64,000 bases of DNA from Emydura subglobosa (lineage: Eukaryota > Chordata > Testudines > Chelidae), in assembly GCA_007922225.1 (NCBI GenBank), contig ML679995.1:3487928-3551927 (forward strand), in the 5' to 3' direction. Shown here one piece after another: positions 21,211 through 31,314 of the stretch. Under the pieces are notes generated by a model. That model was not told the origin of the DNA, ran no database searches, and was given only the letters and a program-made list of their open reading frames with translations. Position 1 is the stretch's first letter; every line of letters begins with the position of its first letter. Made by a program: the position numbers and the translations under genes.

Positions 21211-21671
21211 TCTGTTTTCAGCAAAAACAATAACACGGCTACCCCTCTGGAACTCTTCTATATCACGTAGCTTTAGGTGCCTAACACAGTTCTGATTGTT
21301 TCCAGGCAAATGTAAGCAGCATGAGGAAATAGTCTCCGCTCTGAAATTATCTTCCTGTATTTCTGTGCAACCTGTAGCTTAATGAGATTCCTGGGTGCTG
21401 CCACAATACAAATAGTTGAATATGAATTAAGATACTGTTTAAAGATTGAGTTCAGCTAGTTATTCTAGAACATGCTAGAAATCAATATAGCATCTAACAC
21501 AATGGGAACCTAGTCCCTGTCTAGGTCTCCTAGGTGCTATGATAGTACAAATAATAGTGTGAATTCTATTATCAGTCAGATGATGTAGCCTGTGAATCTA
21601 GATAGTGTGCCTTTGTGAATCATAATTAGAAGTATTTATTGATACTGTTCTCATTTACAGTGGTGTGAGTG

Positions 21672-22229
21672 ATGGAGAACTATAAGAAATCCAAGACTGT
21701 GGAGAAGCCCTCTCCCCTTCCATTCAGCAACCTACCTTCAGATATTATCGAGATGAAAGTGAAGGATGGCAGCAAAATCAGAAATCTTATGGGTTATGCC
21801 ATCGGCAAGATGGAGTCAGAGTCAGTCAGGCAGATCCTTTTCACTGGCAGTGGCAAAGCCGTCAGCAAGACTATCACTTGTGTGGAAATCATGAAGCGAA
21901 GGCTCCAGGGACTCCACCAAATCACCAAAGTGCTGTTTAAACAGACCGAAGAGATCTGGGAGCCAATTGTGCCTGAGGCAGGTCTAGATGCCTTGACAGT
22001 GAAGAGGAATATTCCTGCCATATGTGTCTTGCTGAGCAAAGATGCGCTAGATTCCCAAGAAGCTGGATATCAGGCCCCAGGCTCTTTTGATGCCTTTTGG
22101 ATTGATATGCTCAAAGCGGAGTCTCAGGGACAAATTAAGAGAAAGCAGGGTGGAGGAAGGGTGACTGGCCATGCAGGAAAGCACCCTAGGTCTGTTGGAG
22201 GACGGGGAGAATCTTACAAAAAGCTTTGA
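21672..22229 (+). CDS. RPP25L: Ribonuclease P/MRP subunit p25-like protein (Alba family)
   Basis: 185-residue protein in a single exon. It is an Alba-domain protein related to RPP25, which binds the RNA of RNase P (tRNA 5' maturation) and RNase MRP (rRNA processing) as a partner of RPP20/POP7 in the nucleus (family knowledge). The Alba core spans about residues 24-125: KVKDGSKIRNLMGYAIGKM (29-47) matches the RNA-binding loop-helix, and ILFTGSGKAVSKTITCVEIM (55-74) the glycine loop and following helix. Then come KRRLQGLHQITK and the closing strand around IPAICVLLSKDALD. The block GLDALTVKRNIPA favours RPP25L over RPP25. The tail (about 155-185) is rich in K, R and G and the protein is somewhat longer than the human RPP25L I know of. 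The start ATG at 21672 is in a good context (G at -3 and +4); the GTG just upstream is not used. It follows the acceptor at 21660. The reading frame is intact, so the gene is probably functional. Confidence 0.95.
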   Translation: MENYKKSKTVEKPSPLPFSNLPSDIIEMKVKDGSKIRNLMGYAIGKMESESVRQILFTGSGKAVSKTITCVEIMKRRLQGLHQITKVLFKQTEEIWEPIVPEAGLDALTVKRNIPAICVLLSKDALDSQEAGYQAPGSFDAFWIDMLKAESQGQIKRKQGGGRVTGHAGKHPRSVGGRGESYKKL

Positions 22230-22861
22230 GACAAAGATATATCAGAAGCAATTGTTAGTGGAGTTAAGAACAAACAAACACGCCAGCTAATGTGGTTCAA
22301 GTGCAACCACCAAACGAAGAGTCCCTGAGCTCCTTGGTAGAGAAGAGCTGAAAGCTGGCACAATTGGGAGAAGGAAGAGGGGTGTGTGAAAACAGATATG
22401 GTCATAGCCTGGCAAACAAACTTCTCCTAACAAGTCTGGCATTCAACAAGAAACCATGTCAAAATAGAAGACCTCCTGGTGATCTCTGCTGCTTGTGGTT
22501 TAATAATGAGGCAAGGTAGCCCAGAATTTCCCAAACTCTGCTTCATGGAGCACTATATTGGTAATTTGCCAGGAATCATGAGGCCAAAACTAGTCTGCAT
22601 TAAATGGAGCAGCTTTCAGCTTCCCTGGGTGCTGCTTTGGAAGATGTAACGTGCTATGCTGCAGTCTGAGTGGGCCATGCATCTGTATTAGAGATGAAAG
22701 TGGTAGTGGGCTATGTTGTAGAACTTTCAACTTGAGGTTGCATTTTTGGCTTTCCCAACTAGCGATTGCAATGGCATTTTATTGGACTATGTCTCCAAAC
22801 AGAGCCTTTCTCTCTTTTGGATATGTTCTGCTACTTCCTCGAGAGAGACTGGTGATCTGAA

Positions 22862-23040
22862 ATATGAGCTGGGATCTCAGCTCTGACCATGACTGCTTGT
22901 GTGATCCTGGGGGAGTCGCATCCTTCTATTCCTCATTTTCCTTGTCTGTAGAATGCGGAATGTTGCATGTCACCTGAATGTTATAAGGATAGACTAATTG
23001 GTATAAATCATCTTGACTTATAGTTCTGTATAAGTGCTCA
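22862..23040 (+). repeat. MIR SINE in the RPP25L 3' UTR
   Basis: Shows the MIR order: GAGCTGGGATCTCAGCTCTG, CTTGTGTGATCCTGGG (core), TCTATTCCTCATTTTCCTTGTCTGTAGAATG, then ATAAGTGCTCAGTA. It was probably transcribed as part of the 3' UTR. Confidence 0.75.
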
Positions 23041-23123
23041 GTACAATTGTTAATAGTGAACTCCAAAGCAAAAAATATTTTTCCCTTTAGTGCTCCTTTT
23101 ATAATTCCTAAAGCAGGACTTAA

Positions 23124-23129
23124 AATAAA
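23124..23129 (+). terminator. RPP25L: Poly(A) signal AATAAA of RPP25L
   Basis: This is the first AATAAA after the stop codon at 22229. It is followed by a T/GT-rich stretch (TTTCATCTTGTGTTTTAC) suitable as a downstream element, giving cleavage at about 23145. Confidence 0.6.
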
Positions 23130-23145
23130 GTTTCATCTTGTGTTT

Positions 23146-26007
23146 TACATTAGAAATCTTGTTTCCATCCTTTCCTCTTTTTGCTGGAGACCATTAATAA
23201 CATTTAGAGGACTGGACTAGGGGCATCACTCTAGGCTGATACCTGAGCACACTCAGCTTTGACTGAGGAGGAAGGGATTAGTTTGTTGAACTTTTTCTTC
23301 TTAAGGAATTGTAAAAGGTCCCAACAGGTTGTTTCCCCTTTACAATTCACCTTTAAAGCCTAAGAAAGGTTTAACTCTTGTGTTCTCTAAAGTGATTGCA
23401 GGGCAGCTTTTTGCAGTTGTGTTCTTAAATCTGTTTAAATAGTTCTGAAGCTTCAAAACTTCTCAGAAAGAAGCAGAGGAAATAACTTAGTTTCCTTATT
23501 ATGCTGTTTCATTTCATGAGTATCTGTTTCAGTTAAATATGGGTCAGGAAAAAGACTCTACAGTTGTAATTGAAAGATTGTTACTTGCAAGAACAAATCT
23601 TACAAATTGCTTTCTGGATGATGTCCATAATTTCCACTTTCTCTTTTGTTAAATGCATTTGCAAAGAAATATTAAGACAGAACTCCCTTCAGTGCCTGCC
23701 AGAGCTATTTTTTACTTAAAAGAGCACTGTTAGGTCCATTTCAGACAAATATAAGTGTTTATAAAAACAAGGATTTACACAAGTCAGTATTGGAAGGAAG
23801 CATGTGTGTTTTATGTCACTTCACAAGACACTTTCATAAATCAAGAAGATGTTTTTTAATCTGCATGTTCACCAGCACACAAGGTTGACTCTCACATTAA
23901 CCTCTGTTGAGCATATAAAGTCTTTTCCATCATATCACAGAAGTAGTCTCACAATACCAGTTGCTTTCACAATTACATACTCTTTTGCACAGCTAATTTT
24001 TGTCAGCCATCTTTCACACTCATGCATGACTTACTTGGTGCTCTCATCTCTAATATATACTTCCTTGAAACACACACAATCCCATGAAAACATTTTTTGT
24101 GAGGATTTAAACGTTGCCAGCATTGTGTTCCAGTGCTAGAGAGAGATGTATGAGAGACCAAGCGAAAGTGACTCTTCTGTATTTGTTGTCGAAACTGAAT
24201 GCAATACAAAATTAAACATCGTGTCAGTGGTGAAAAGTGAACCAGATTCATGAAACTTTCACTTAAAAAAATTAGAAGGATTGCTGATAGTGTGGGGAGG
24301 AAAGTTGTTTTGTCACCTATGGTTTTTAACCTGAAGTTTTACCTTTTAGCTGGTGGAAATGAGGTTTTCACAAATCGCTCCCTTTAAGAGGCTTACTGTT
24401 GCCTCTCTTGTCCTCTGCTGCCACAAATAGTTGAATCACATCATAAGGCAGATGTACAAAGATGGATAGGTTAAATGTGCCTCTCTTGAAATTCATGTCG
24501 TGAAGATGCTGGTTTACATCCCTTTACTCAGGTTCCCAGATTCTGAGGCTCAACTGATTTTATTAAGATCAGATTGATCTGAAATCAGACATACTTAATT
24601 TGATATGCTTTGTTTAAGGATCGTTGTGTGATTAGAAATTATAACAGGAGTTAAAGCTGCATGAAGTCTGTAATGCAGATTTAACATTTATCCAGGGGAT
24701 TATGCCATGAGTAACAGCCTTGCATGTGTTTGTGTGAGATAAATTCATATGGCTTGGAAGCTGCTTGTGAAGTATTTTTGTTTTCAGACACTCTATTTTA
24801 AAAAAAAAACCCAACATTTGACTCTGTATAGTCGAGATGGACACAAATTGAGGCCCCACTTCAGCATGTAGCTAACTAATTACATGAGTCCCTTTGGCTT
24901 CAATGTGACTATTTCCATGATTTAGGCCCTGATTCAACAAGGTACTTAAACAGGGAGAGAATCTGGCAGACTAAATGTAAATAAATGAGCAAACCTGTTC
25001 TGGTTAAAGTGCAACAAGATGTATGATGGCTGGAGATACTTTGAAAAAGAAGGTTTTATTTGAATTGAGGTAACTTATATTCAGCAGAGGCATGCTAGAA
25101 CTAGCAGCTGGCATAGAGATCCTTTCTTCCTTAAATCTAGGGAGAAGCTTGTTTTTATTAACTAATTAGCAGATTAGTGATAAGTAACAAGTGCCAAAGA
25201 AGCAAGTACAAGGGACTGATCAAGCTGACTGTGTCTAGTGCACTTATCACCAGAGGGCTCAGATTGCTTTCATTTTCTACTAAAATGCCCTTTTGAAAGA
25301 AAGACAGATCCAAAAATGGCATGTGTAAGCTCTTTGTAGTGTACCACTTAGCATGTAATGCCTGTTAATCAAAGCTGCAAAGTGTTTTTATTTTTTAAGC
25401 AGGTGTTTGTTTGAAAATTACCAGATCAAATTACTGCATCAACCCACCCTTTGTGAGCGTGTGTGATTCTTAGAAACTAAGACAGAGGCTGCACTGTTAT
25501 TCCCAGTGAGGATTTTTGTGACTTCCTTCCTACACCATATGAGCTCTGTGATGGCCCCAGAGATGGAATGACTTTGAATCAGTGCTGCTAAGAATCTTTC
25601 TTTAGGAAGCTGAGGATGTCTCTAATTTTCCAGCACTTACACATATTGGTAAACCTGCTATTAACACACCAGGAAGCTATGCTACTGATTCTGAGAACCT
25701 CATAAATGTAACCACAGAATTATGTGGCAGTTGCAAGTCCTGCTTCCTCATGGCTGAATCAGAGCAGTCAGTGTGTTCCTTTCTGTCAGGAGAATGGAAC
25801 AGAGTGGCTTGGTCACCCTGTAATTGCTGCTCTTCTTTGTTCTGTCATGCAGGTGAAGAGTTTGATTCAGGTTCTGTACCCTTTTCTCTAGCTATTGGTT
25901 GGCAGGAGAGAGCAGGAGAATGTCATTCTTGTCAACATTAGACACAGATAAACACACAGGATTCAGTGTTCTGCTTGTTAATAGCACACTTGTTATGCAT
26001 GCCAAAC
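23146..26007. other. AT-rich, repeat-poor intergenic sequence
   Basis: No gene, RNA gene or recognised repeat could be supported in this 2.9 kb. It is poor in identifiable transposons compared with the rest of the window. Alternative RPP25L poly(A) sites or conserved non-coding elements could lie here, but nothing in the sequence alone proves it. Confidence 0.4.
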
Positions 26008-26238
26008 CAGGGGTTCTCAAACTCAGGGGGGCCCCAATTTAATAGACTTTTGTGGATACCCCCTCTCTGACTTGCTACCATATAATATCCCTGCAACTAT
26101 ATAAATTCATGGCAATGGAGAAAGGAAATTATGTAATGGGTTTTTAGCTCTGTGCCATTTGGCACCTGGGAACAAGGACTAGAGCTACCCTTAAATGACC
26201 AGCCATCTCTCTGCAGACCACAGTTGAAGAACTACTTT
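26008..26238. mobile_element. hAT-type MITE, eroded
   Basis: The left end CAGGGGTTCTCAAACTC and right end TTGAAGAACTACTT resemble the hAT inverted terminal repeats seen at 11430 and 53001. No transposase frame is seen, and no clear target-site duplication. Confidence 0.55.
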
Positions 26239-26239
26239 A

Positions 26240-26355
26240 ATTGTATTGTAATAAGAGTCTAGCAGCCCCAATCAGAGACCAGGACCCCATTGTGCTAGGT
26301 GCTGCACTAACAAAAAGAGAGTCCCTTCCCCAAAGTGCTTACAATCTAACGATAA
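26240..26355 (-). repeat. Reverse copy of the SINE-tail type repeat
   Basis: Contains AGGACCCCATTGTGCTAGGTGCTG and GAGTCCCTTCCCCAAAGTGCTTACAATCTAA, the reverse complement of the block order at 16346-16445 and 28275-28370. Confidence 0.6.
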
Positions 26356-26433
26356 GCAATAGCTAATTCTATCTCTGGCTTCCAGGTTCAAAGTGATAAT
26401 CTGCGAGTGGTTCCAGGCTGAAAACCTCCTTGG

Positions 26434-26685
26434 ATGTATCTGCACTGCATGTGGGAGTGAGCCTGGCAGGCTGGACGGGGCTCATGCGAGCACTCTAAAA
26501 ATAGTTTTGTAGAGGTTGGGGCTTGGACTGGAACACGAGCTGTGAGGCTGTGGGAGAGGGGGGTGAGCGGGCTTGAGAGCCTGAGCTGCAATGTCAAAGC
26601 AACATCCATGCAGCTATTTTTAGAGCACTAGTGTCAGTATGTGGACTAGGGCTGGGAGACTCACTCCCAAAGGCAGTGTAGACAT
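26434..26685. mobile_element. Palindromic MITE with CACTGC/GCAGTG ends
   Basis: The left end ATGTATCTGCACTGCATGTG followed by GGGAGTGAGCC is mirrored by the right end (GGAGACTCACTCCCAAAG then GCAGTGTAGACAT), giving inverted repeats of roughly 35 bp with mismatches. Internally, CTATTTTTAGAGCACTAG (about 26613) mirrors GAGCACTCTAAAAATAG (about 26487), so much of the element can fold back. Related to 1959-2154 and 56350-56542. Confidence 0.7.
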
Positions 26686-27072
26686 GCCCCTTGAAGCCCA
26701 TAAAGCCTGCTTCATAAATCCACCAGAAGTTTCCTCTCCTCTCCTTCCTGTGCTGATCAGCTGGCAGCATTCACAGCACGCCTGCCTTGGAACTTGGACC
26801 CTGAGCAATTCCTGTCATGTGAGGCATTTGCTCTGGGGTTAGACTAGAAGGTGGGCCGCATTATATTGTGCACTTGATTCTTTAAAGTCGGTGTGGTCGG
26901 GGGAGAAAGGAGTTTAAGAACGATTCTTGTCCTTCTGACAAGATCAATCCAGAGATACAAACTGTTTAGTCTGCTAAATGTGCAACTGCCTCTAGTAATA
27001 CATCAATTAATGATGATGCCCCCCAGATTGGTATGGACAGGTACTATGTATGGGGACCACCTAAGCTAGTCC
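26686..27072. other. Intergenic stretch, no gene recognised
   Basis: GGGGTTAGACTAGAAGGTGGGCC at 26835 looks like a small CR1 3' tail fragment on the plus strand. Nothing else is seen. Confidence 0.35.
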
Positions 27073-27215
27073 CAGCTTGGTTGGACAGAAGAATCTCAGT
27101 GTTGCTGTCTATTGCCTACCCGTTTTTGGCTTCTGTTGGTCTGAAGTCCTCTGTTCCAAGGGCTGCCACCTCGACCCTTGCATTGAGAGCTGCAGGGCAG
27201 CTGAAGGCAGGCGTC
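27073..27215 (+). repeat. Dispersed repeat shared with 16172-16310
   Basis: Shares ordered blocks with 16172-16310 (see that entry), including TCTGTTCCAAGGGCTGCCAC and TTGCATTGAGAGCTGCAGGGCA. Family unnamed. Confidence 0.5.
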
Positions 27216-27925
27216 TTCCTTTCATCTGAATTTCAAAAGTTCACTTTCCTCCCTTTGAAGATCACACTTTCCCTTCCTTAATGTTTTATGCTGTTTGGCA
27301 TCCTCAAATGCAGAGGCTTCATGATCCCTCCTAAAATATTCACAAAACCTCCCTCAAGCAGAGCAAAAGCCTTGCCCCAGAAAAGCAGGGGACGGAAGAG
27401 CCGGGTTTGCTTTTATTAGTGGGATGGTCATTGGTAGTAAAAAGCTTTGAAATCCCTTTAGAAGTGAAGATCTGTTTTGATCTCAGGCCTGGTCCATGAA
27501 GCTTTAATTGGGTTCTTCCAGCCTTGGGATAAATGCCTGGATAGAGCTCTGCAAGTTCTGAGGCAAGGGTGGGGTTAGTGGACGTTGGTGGGTAACACGG
27601 GCGAGGAGGAGTGTGCTTCTTGCCAACTTCAAGGACGAGGTTATTCTGGAAGCTGTACTCTGCAGTCTCAATACTCAAATGGTAACAGCAATGGTATAAT
27701 AGACGTAGCCCTTCCCCATTCTCCTCTGCCAACGAGACTTGCCTCATCTGCCCCTTGTCTGTATTTCCCACTTCATGCTTTCGTCCACATGCCTCCTGCC
27801 CTCACTGAACTGATTAAACCTCTACCCCCTCTGCCTCCAAATCCATTTGCAAGGCCCACTCCTGCCATGACACCTGTCAGACCTCAACCCAGCTAATTTT
27901 GGACATCTTGACAAGCAGCTGGGCT
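27216..27925. other. Intergenic stretch, no gene recognised
   Basis: A frame on the minus strand at 27340-27771 has no family signal and no supporting splice sites. Confidence 0.35.
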
Positions 27926-28165
27926 TAAGAACGTAAGAACAGCTGGGTCCGATCAGCGATCTATCTAGCCCAGTAGCCTGTCTTCCAACAGTGGCCAATA
28001 CTAGGTGCTGCTGAGGAAACGAACAGAACAGGCAATCATCGAGTGATCATCCCCTGTCATCCACTCCCAGCTTCTGGTGGTTAGAGGCTAGGGACACCCA
28101 AAGCACGGGATTGCAACCCAGACCATCTTAGCTAACAGTCATTGATGGACCTCTTCCTTTGTTTC
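27926..28165 (-). mobile_element. CR1-type LINE 3' end, minus strand
   Basis: Starts AAGAACGTAAGAACAGCTGGG and runs through GATCTATCTAGCCCAGTAGCCTGTCTT, CCAACAGTGGCCAATACTAGGTGC, AACAGAACAGGCAATCATC and CATTGATGGACCTCTTCC. This block order is very common in turtle DNA and represents the 3' end of a CR1 subfamily read in reverse. A plus-strand counterpart is at 37490-37568. Confidence 0.75.
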
Positions 28166-28274
28166 CTTTATTTTTTTTAAACCACCAGTATCTTTATGAT
28201 ATGATATAAAAATTGACCATCCTGTGGTCATACTTGCATTCCTCCCTCCCACCATTCAAGTGTTTTGTCTTAAA

Positions 28275-28550
28275 TTGTAATCTCTTTGGGGGAAGGGATT
28301 GTCTTCTGATTCAATGAGCCCTGCTGCTGGTTGACGCTTCTGGGTGCTGTCCCAATGTAAGTAACAGGCAGCGTCGTACAATGGCTAGAGCATGGGACTG
28401 TGAGTTAGGGAGCCAGAGCTCTGTTTCTGCCTTTGTCACTGCTCTGCTGTGTGATCTTAGGTAAACAAGGTGAGTGAGATAATATCTTTTATTGGACCAA
28501 CTTCTGAAGAGACCAGCTTTCAAGCCACACAGAGCTCTTCTTCAGGTCAC
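28275..28550. repeat. Three adjacent old repeats: SINE-tail type, MIR fragment, and a hairpin-family tail
   Basis: 28275-28370 is a plus-strand GGGGGAAGGGATTGTCTTC copy of the SINE-tail type repeat. 28378-28460 is a MIR fragment (ATGGCTAGAGCATGGGACTGTGAG ... TGCTGTGTGATCTTAGG). 28466-28550 reads ATAATATCTTTTATTGGACCAACTTCTG and then AGAGCTCTTCTTCAGGTCACAGC, the minus-strand form of the repeat that forms the inverted pair at 31141-31276. Confidence 0.6.
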
Positions 28551-30449
28551 AGCTAAGTCGATTCCCCCTCTCTCAGCCTTGGTTTTCCTGTCTTCAAAAT
28601 ATAAGGGCTAGTGACATTTCTGCTTCTTGCCTTGATGTTAATGGATGCAAAATTCCACAGCAGGAATAAAAATAAGTCTGAAGTGGGTGATAGCTTACAA
28701 AGCCAGGCTCTCCCGTTACCCCCAGGGGAAATAGTGTCAACGCCTCGGTAGGAACAAGTAGGATGTGTGCACAGGCTGGGACTTTCCATAGTGCTCCACA
28801 TGGACCTAGTTCTGCTTCTGAAGTTACTGGGGGCAGCCCCACTGGTATCAAAGTTAGGCCAGGGATGAGTGATTTTGAGGAAACCACCCTCTGTGGTTTC
28901 AAAGTCCAGTCCTGCAAAAGGCCAGGTACCCTGACTGGTGGGGTACTCGCCACCATGTCGAATTGGGCCGTCGGGCACTAGATTCCTGAGGCTGGGCCCC
29001 GCTCAGGCAGGGTGAGCGCTGCTCCGGAAGTACACGGTCCTTTCCCGTCACAGGAGCATCCAGAGATCAACAAAACCATCGCACTCCAATCGAGTAGACT
29101 AGTAGTTCCCGTCTCAGCGATGCAGGCTCCCTGATCTGGATCTATGCGAGAGGCCAATACACTCGCTGTGGGGGGAAAAACCCATTAAATAGCATAGCAG
29201 CTCAGCGGCAGGCTCTGCAGAGAGGCAGCAGCCACCAGATGGCCCAAGGCGCCTGATTTTTACATTCTGACAATGCACCAAAGCCACAGCTTTCAGACTG
29301 CCTTTGCTGCAGCCCTGCCCTGTGGTTTATTTTTGCACTCAGGTTCCTAACCACAGCTCGTAAAATACTGGCAAAGAAGAAAGCTGCTCCAGGCTAGATG
29401 AATATATCAGCCAAGCCGAATGCAGCAAACATTTTTAAAGGACAATGCGGCATTTGTGTTTGCCCTGATTCCCTTCATACCCCCTCCCCCCCAACCCCCC
29501 CCCCCGAGACCCTGATGGCTGTCCTAGCTAAGAAGGGGAGTAGAACTGTCCCTCTTTTACACAGAGCTTCACAAATTCTCTCAGGCCATGGACCATTTCA
29601 AATCAAAATCCTTTTACGCCCATCTTCACTCCTTACCTTGACCCCTCCAGTTCCTGAAGCAGCTGGCATGATTGATTTTCTGGACAGGTCCTTAAGAAAA
29701 CAAGATGAAACTGAACTATCCCACTGTGATGGGTTCAGCTGGCTGGTTATTTCTCCCTCTCATCCCCCCCCCCCCTTTTCTGCTCTCTGCTGTTTTCTTC
29801 CTTTCCCTGAGTTTAGGGCTGTACGTTTATCAGGATCTCATCTTTCCCCTCCTTTATGCCCTCTACAGTTTTGTTCATGCCAGATCACTGTGCCTCTGGC
29901 TGCCTAGGGGTATGCTTCCCTTCAAATGTTGGGGTCATCTCTATAGCTAATCACAGCTGATTTGCATGAATGGACCCCCCACACAAAAGGGCCAGAGAGG
30001 CACTTTGTGGGTTTTGAGTGTAGATAATTGAAAAAGCCTCTGCACAACCCCAAGAATCCTGGGCTAGGTTATACAAATTGCTTAAAGTGTTGGCATTTGC
30101 AATATCACAGTTGCTGCAGCTTTGGGTGCATGCATCTCTGCAGGCCACCTGGAACTGCTCCTCGATGCTGTGGGGTCCACAGTTTAAAAGCCAATGATCT
30201 AATGGGACAAAGGCATGCGTCCTACTATTGTTCTGCTGGCAGGTGTTGGTCGCAGCCATCAAGTCTCTTTGCAAGATGGGCAATCATAGCCCTTGTTAAG
30301 TGTGTGCTTGCTGCTTTTCATTCCGTCTAATCAAGGGAGCAATTAACTGCCCCTTTGTTTAGTGATCGCTGCAGCAGTGGAAGCCACTGCCCAACAATGG
30401 ACGAGGCTGGTATAGCAGCTAGGAGACTGAGCACTGACTGGATTACAGC
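28551..30449. other. Intergenic stretch with C-homopolymer runs
   Basis: No gene is recognised. C-rich runs lie at about 29481-29508 and 29766-29776. Frames at 28553-28981 and 29398-29907 show no protein family. Confidence 0.35.
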
Positions 30450-30700
30450 GCTGTGTGTTAGCTACCAAAAAGCCAAGAGACAACCAGAGAAGTGCTGGTA
30501 GTGTGACCCTGGGAGGAAACCAAGAGAGAGAGAGAGCTTTTCTTGGGCAGAGTGCTGCCAGGACACGAGGTTGGATTTCCGAACACAGAAAGTGTCTGCT
30601 GCTGTTTGTTCCTACCCTGCTCAGGAAACAGAGGTTGTGAACGCTCTTTGTCAATAAACAGCACTGCAGCAAAGAAATACCTGACTTCCAGAATCAATTT
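30450..30700 (+). repeat. LTR-like or SINE-like dispersed repeat, inverse of 59150-59540
   Basis: Contains CAATAAACAGCACTGCAG with a usable poly(A) signal near 30653. Its reverse complement resembles 59210-59340: GTTTCC..GA(A/G)CA, then GAAATCC.CCAC..C..G, then CTCTGTGCCCAAGAA-type sequence. One family in opposite orientation at two sites is therefore indicated. Classification is uncertain. Confidence 0.4.
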
Positions 30701-31140
30701 CTCTTCCTAACTGAAACAAGCCGGCAGGGCCTGGAACGTGGGCTCACTGCTTGGGTGGAAAAGGGCAAGCAATGCTGTGTGTGTTAGGCTGTTGCCTTGA
30801 TGCAGTGTGACAGTGTGTGCTGTGTCATGGGCCCTGGAAGTGATTCTCACCCTACTCCATGAACACCAGGATCATCCCAGAAAACCTAGTGATCTAGTCT
30901 GCCCTTATATGGCTGGAGGGAACATTTCCCACCCCCCTCACCCCCAGATGTGCCCAAGTCACCACCAGCACTGAGACAGGTGTGAGGCTGGGTGTCTCAG
31001 CAGGTGAAGGGAGGGGAGTGCTTGCCCTTCCATGTGACTTTTAGCACACCCAGGTGCCCAGGCTTTATAATACCCGTTTAACAGCTCTCCACAAACCTGG
31101 AGCATGCCCTTTACGTGCCTCTAAAAATAGAGAGATGGGG
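30701..31140. other. Intergenic stretch, no gene recognised
   Basis: ATCCCAGAAAACCTAGTGATCTAGTCTG near 30872 is CR1-tail-like. Nothing else is supported. Confidence 0.3.
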
Positions 31141-31276
31141 GGAGGTAATATCTTTTGTTAGACTAACTTCTGTCGGCGAGAGGGAGCAGCTTTTGCACTT
31201 CAGAGCTCTGTGTGGGGCAGCAGCGCATCTCTCTCACCGACGAAAGTTGGGCTAGTAAAAGGTATAACCTCGCCCC
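31141..31276. repeat. Inverted repeat from two opposed copies of a dispersed repeat
   Basis: The left arm GGAGGTAATATCTTTTGTTAG (31141-31182) is the imperfect reverse complement of the right arm 31232-31276 (CTCTCACCGACGAAAGTTGG ...). The 50 bp between includes TTCAGAGCTCTGTG. The right copy continues through CTTGTCTCTCGAATATCCTGGG to TGACACGGCTGCC near 31314. Confidence 0.7.
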
Positions 31277-31314
31277 CCCTTGTCTCTCGAATATCCTGGG
31301 CCTGACACGGCTGC

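Larger units (their letters stand above)
19193..21660 (+). other. RPP25L: RPP25L intron 1
   Basis: GT at 19193 and a pyrimidine-rich acceptor TGTTCTCATTTACAG ending at 21660 define a 2.47 kb intron, 11 bases before the start codon. The first kilobase is a C-rich degenerate tandem repeat; the remainder is ordinary AT-balanced sequence with one hairpin-forming repeat pair (21068-21210). Long open frames here on both strands reflect low-complexity sequence, not protein. Confidence 0.65.
21661..23145 (+). other. RPP25L: RPP25L exon 2 including the 3' UTR
   Basis: The exon starts after the acceptor AG at 21660, contains the entire coding sequence and continues about 0.9 kb to the first canonical poly(A) signal. 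A MIR-type SINE lies in the 3' UTR. The 3' limit is inferred from the signal, without transcript evidence. Confidence 0.6.

Noticed and set aside
21669..21671. GTG as an upstream start for RPP25L
   Set aside because: The ATG at 21672 directly follows, has good context and matches the M-E-N/H start of the RPP25 family.
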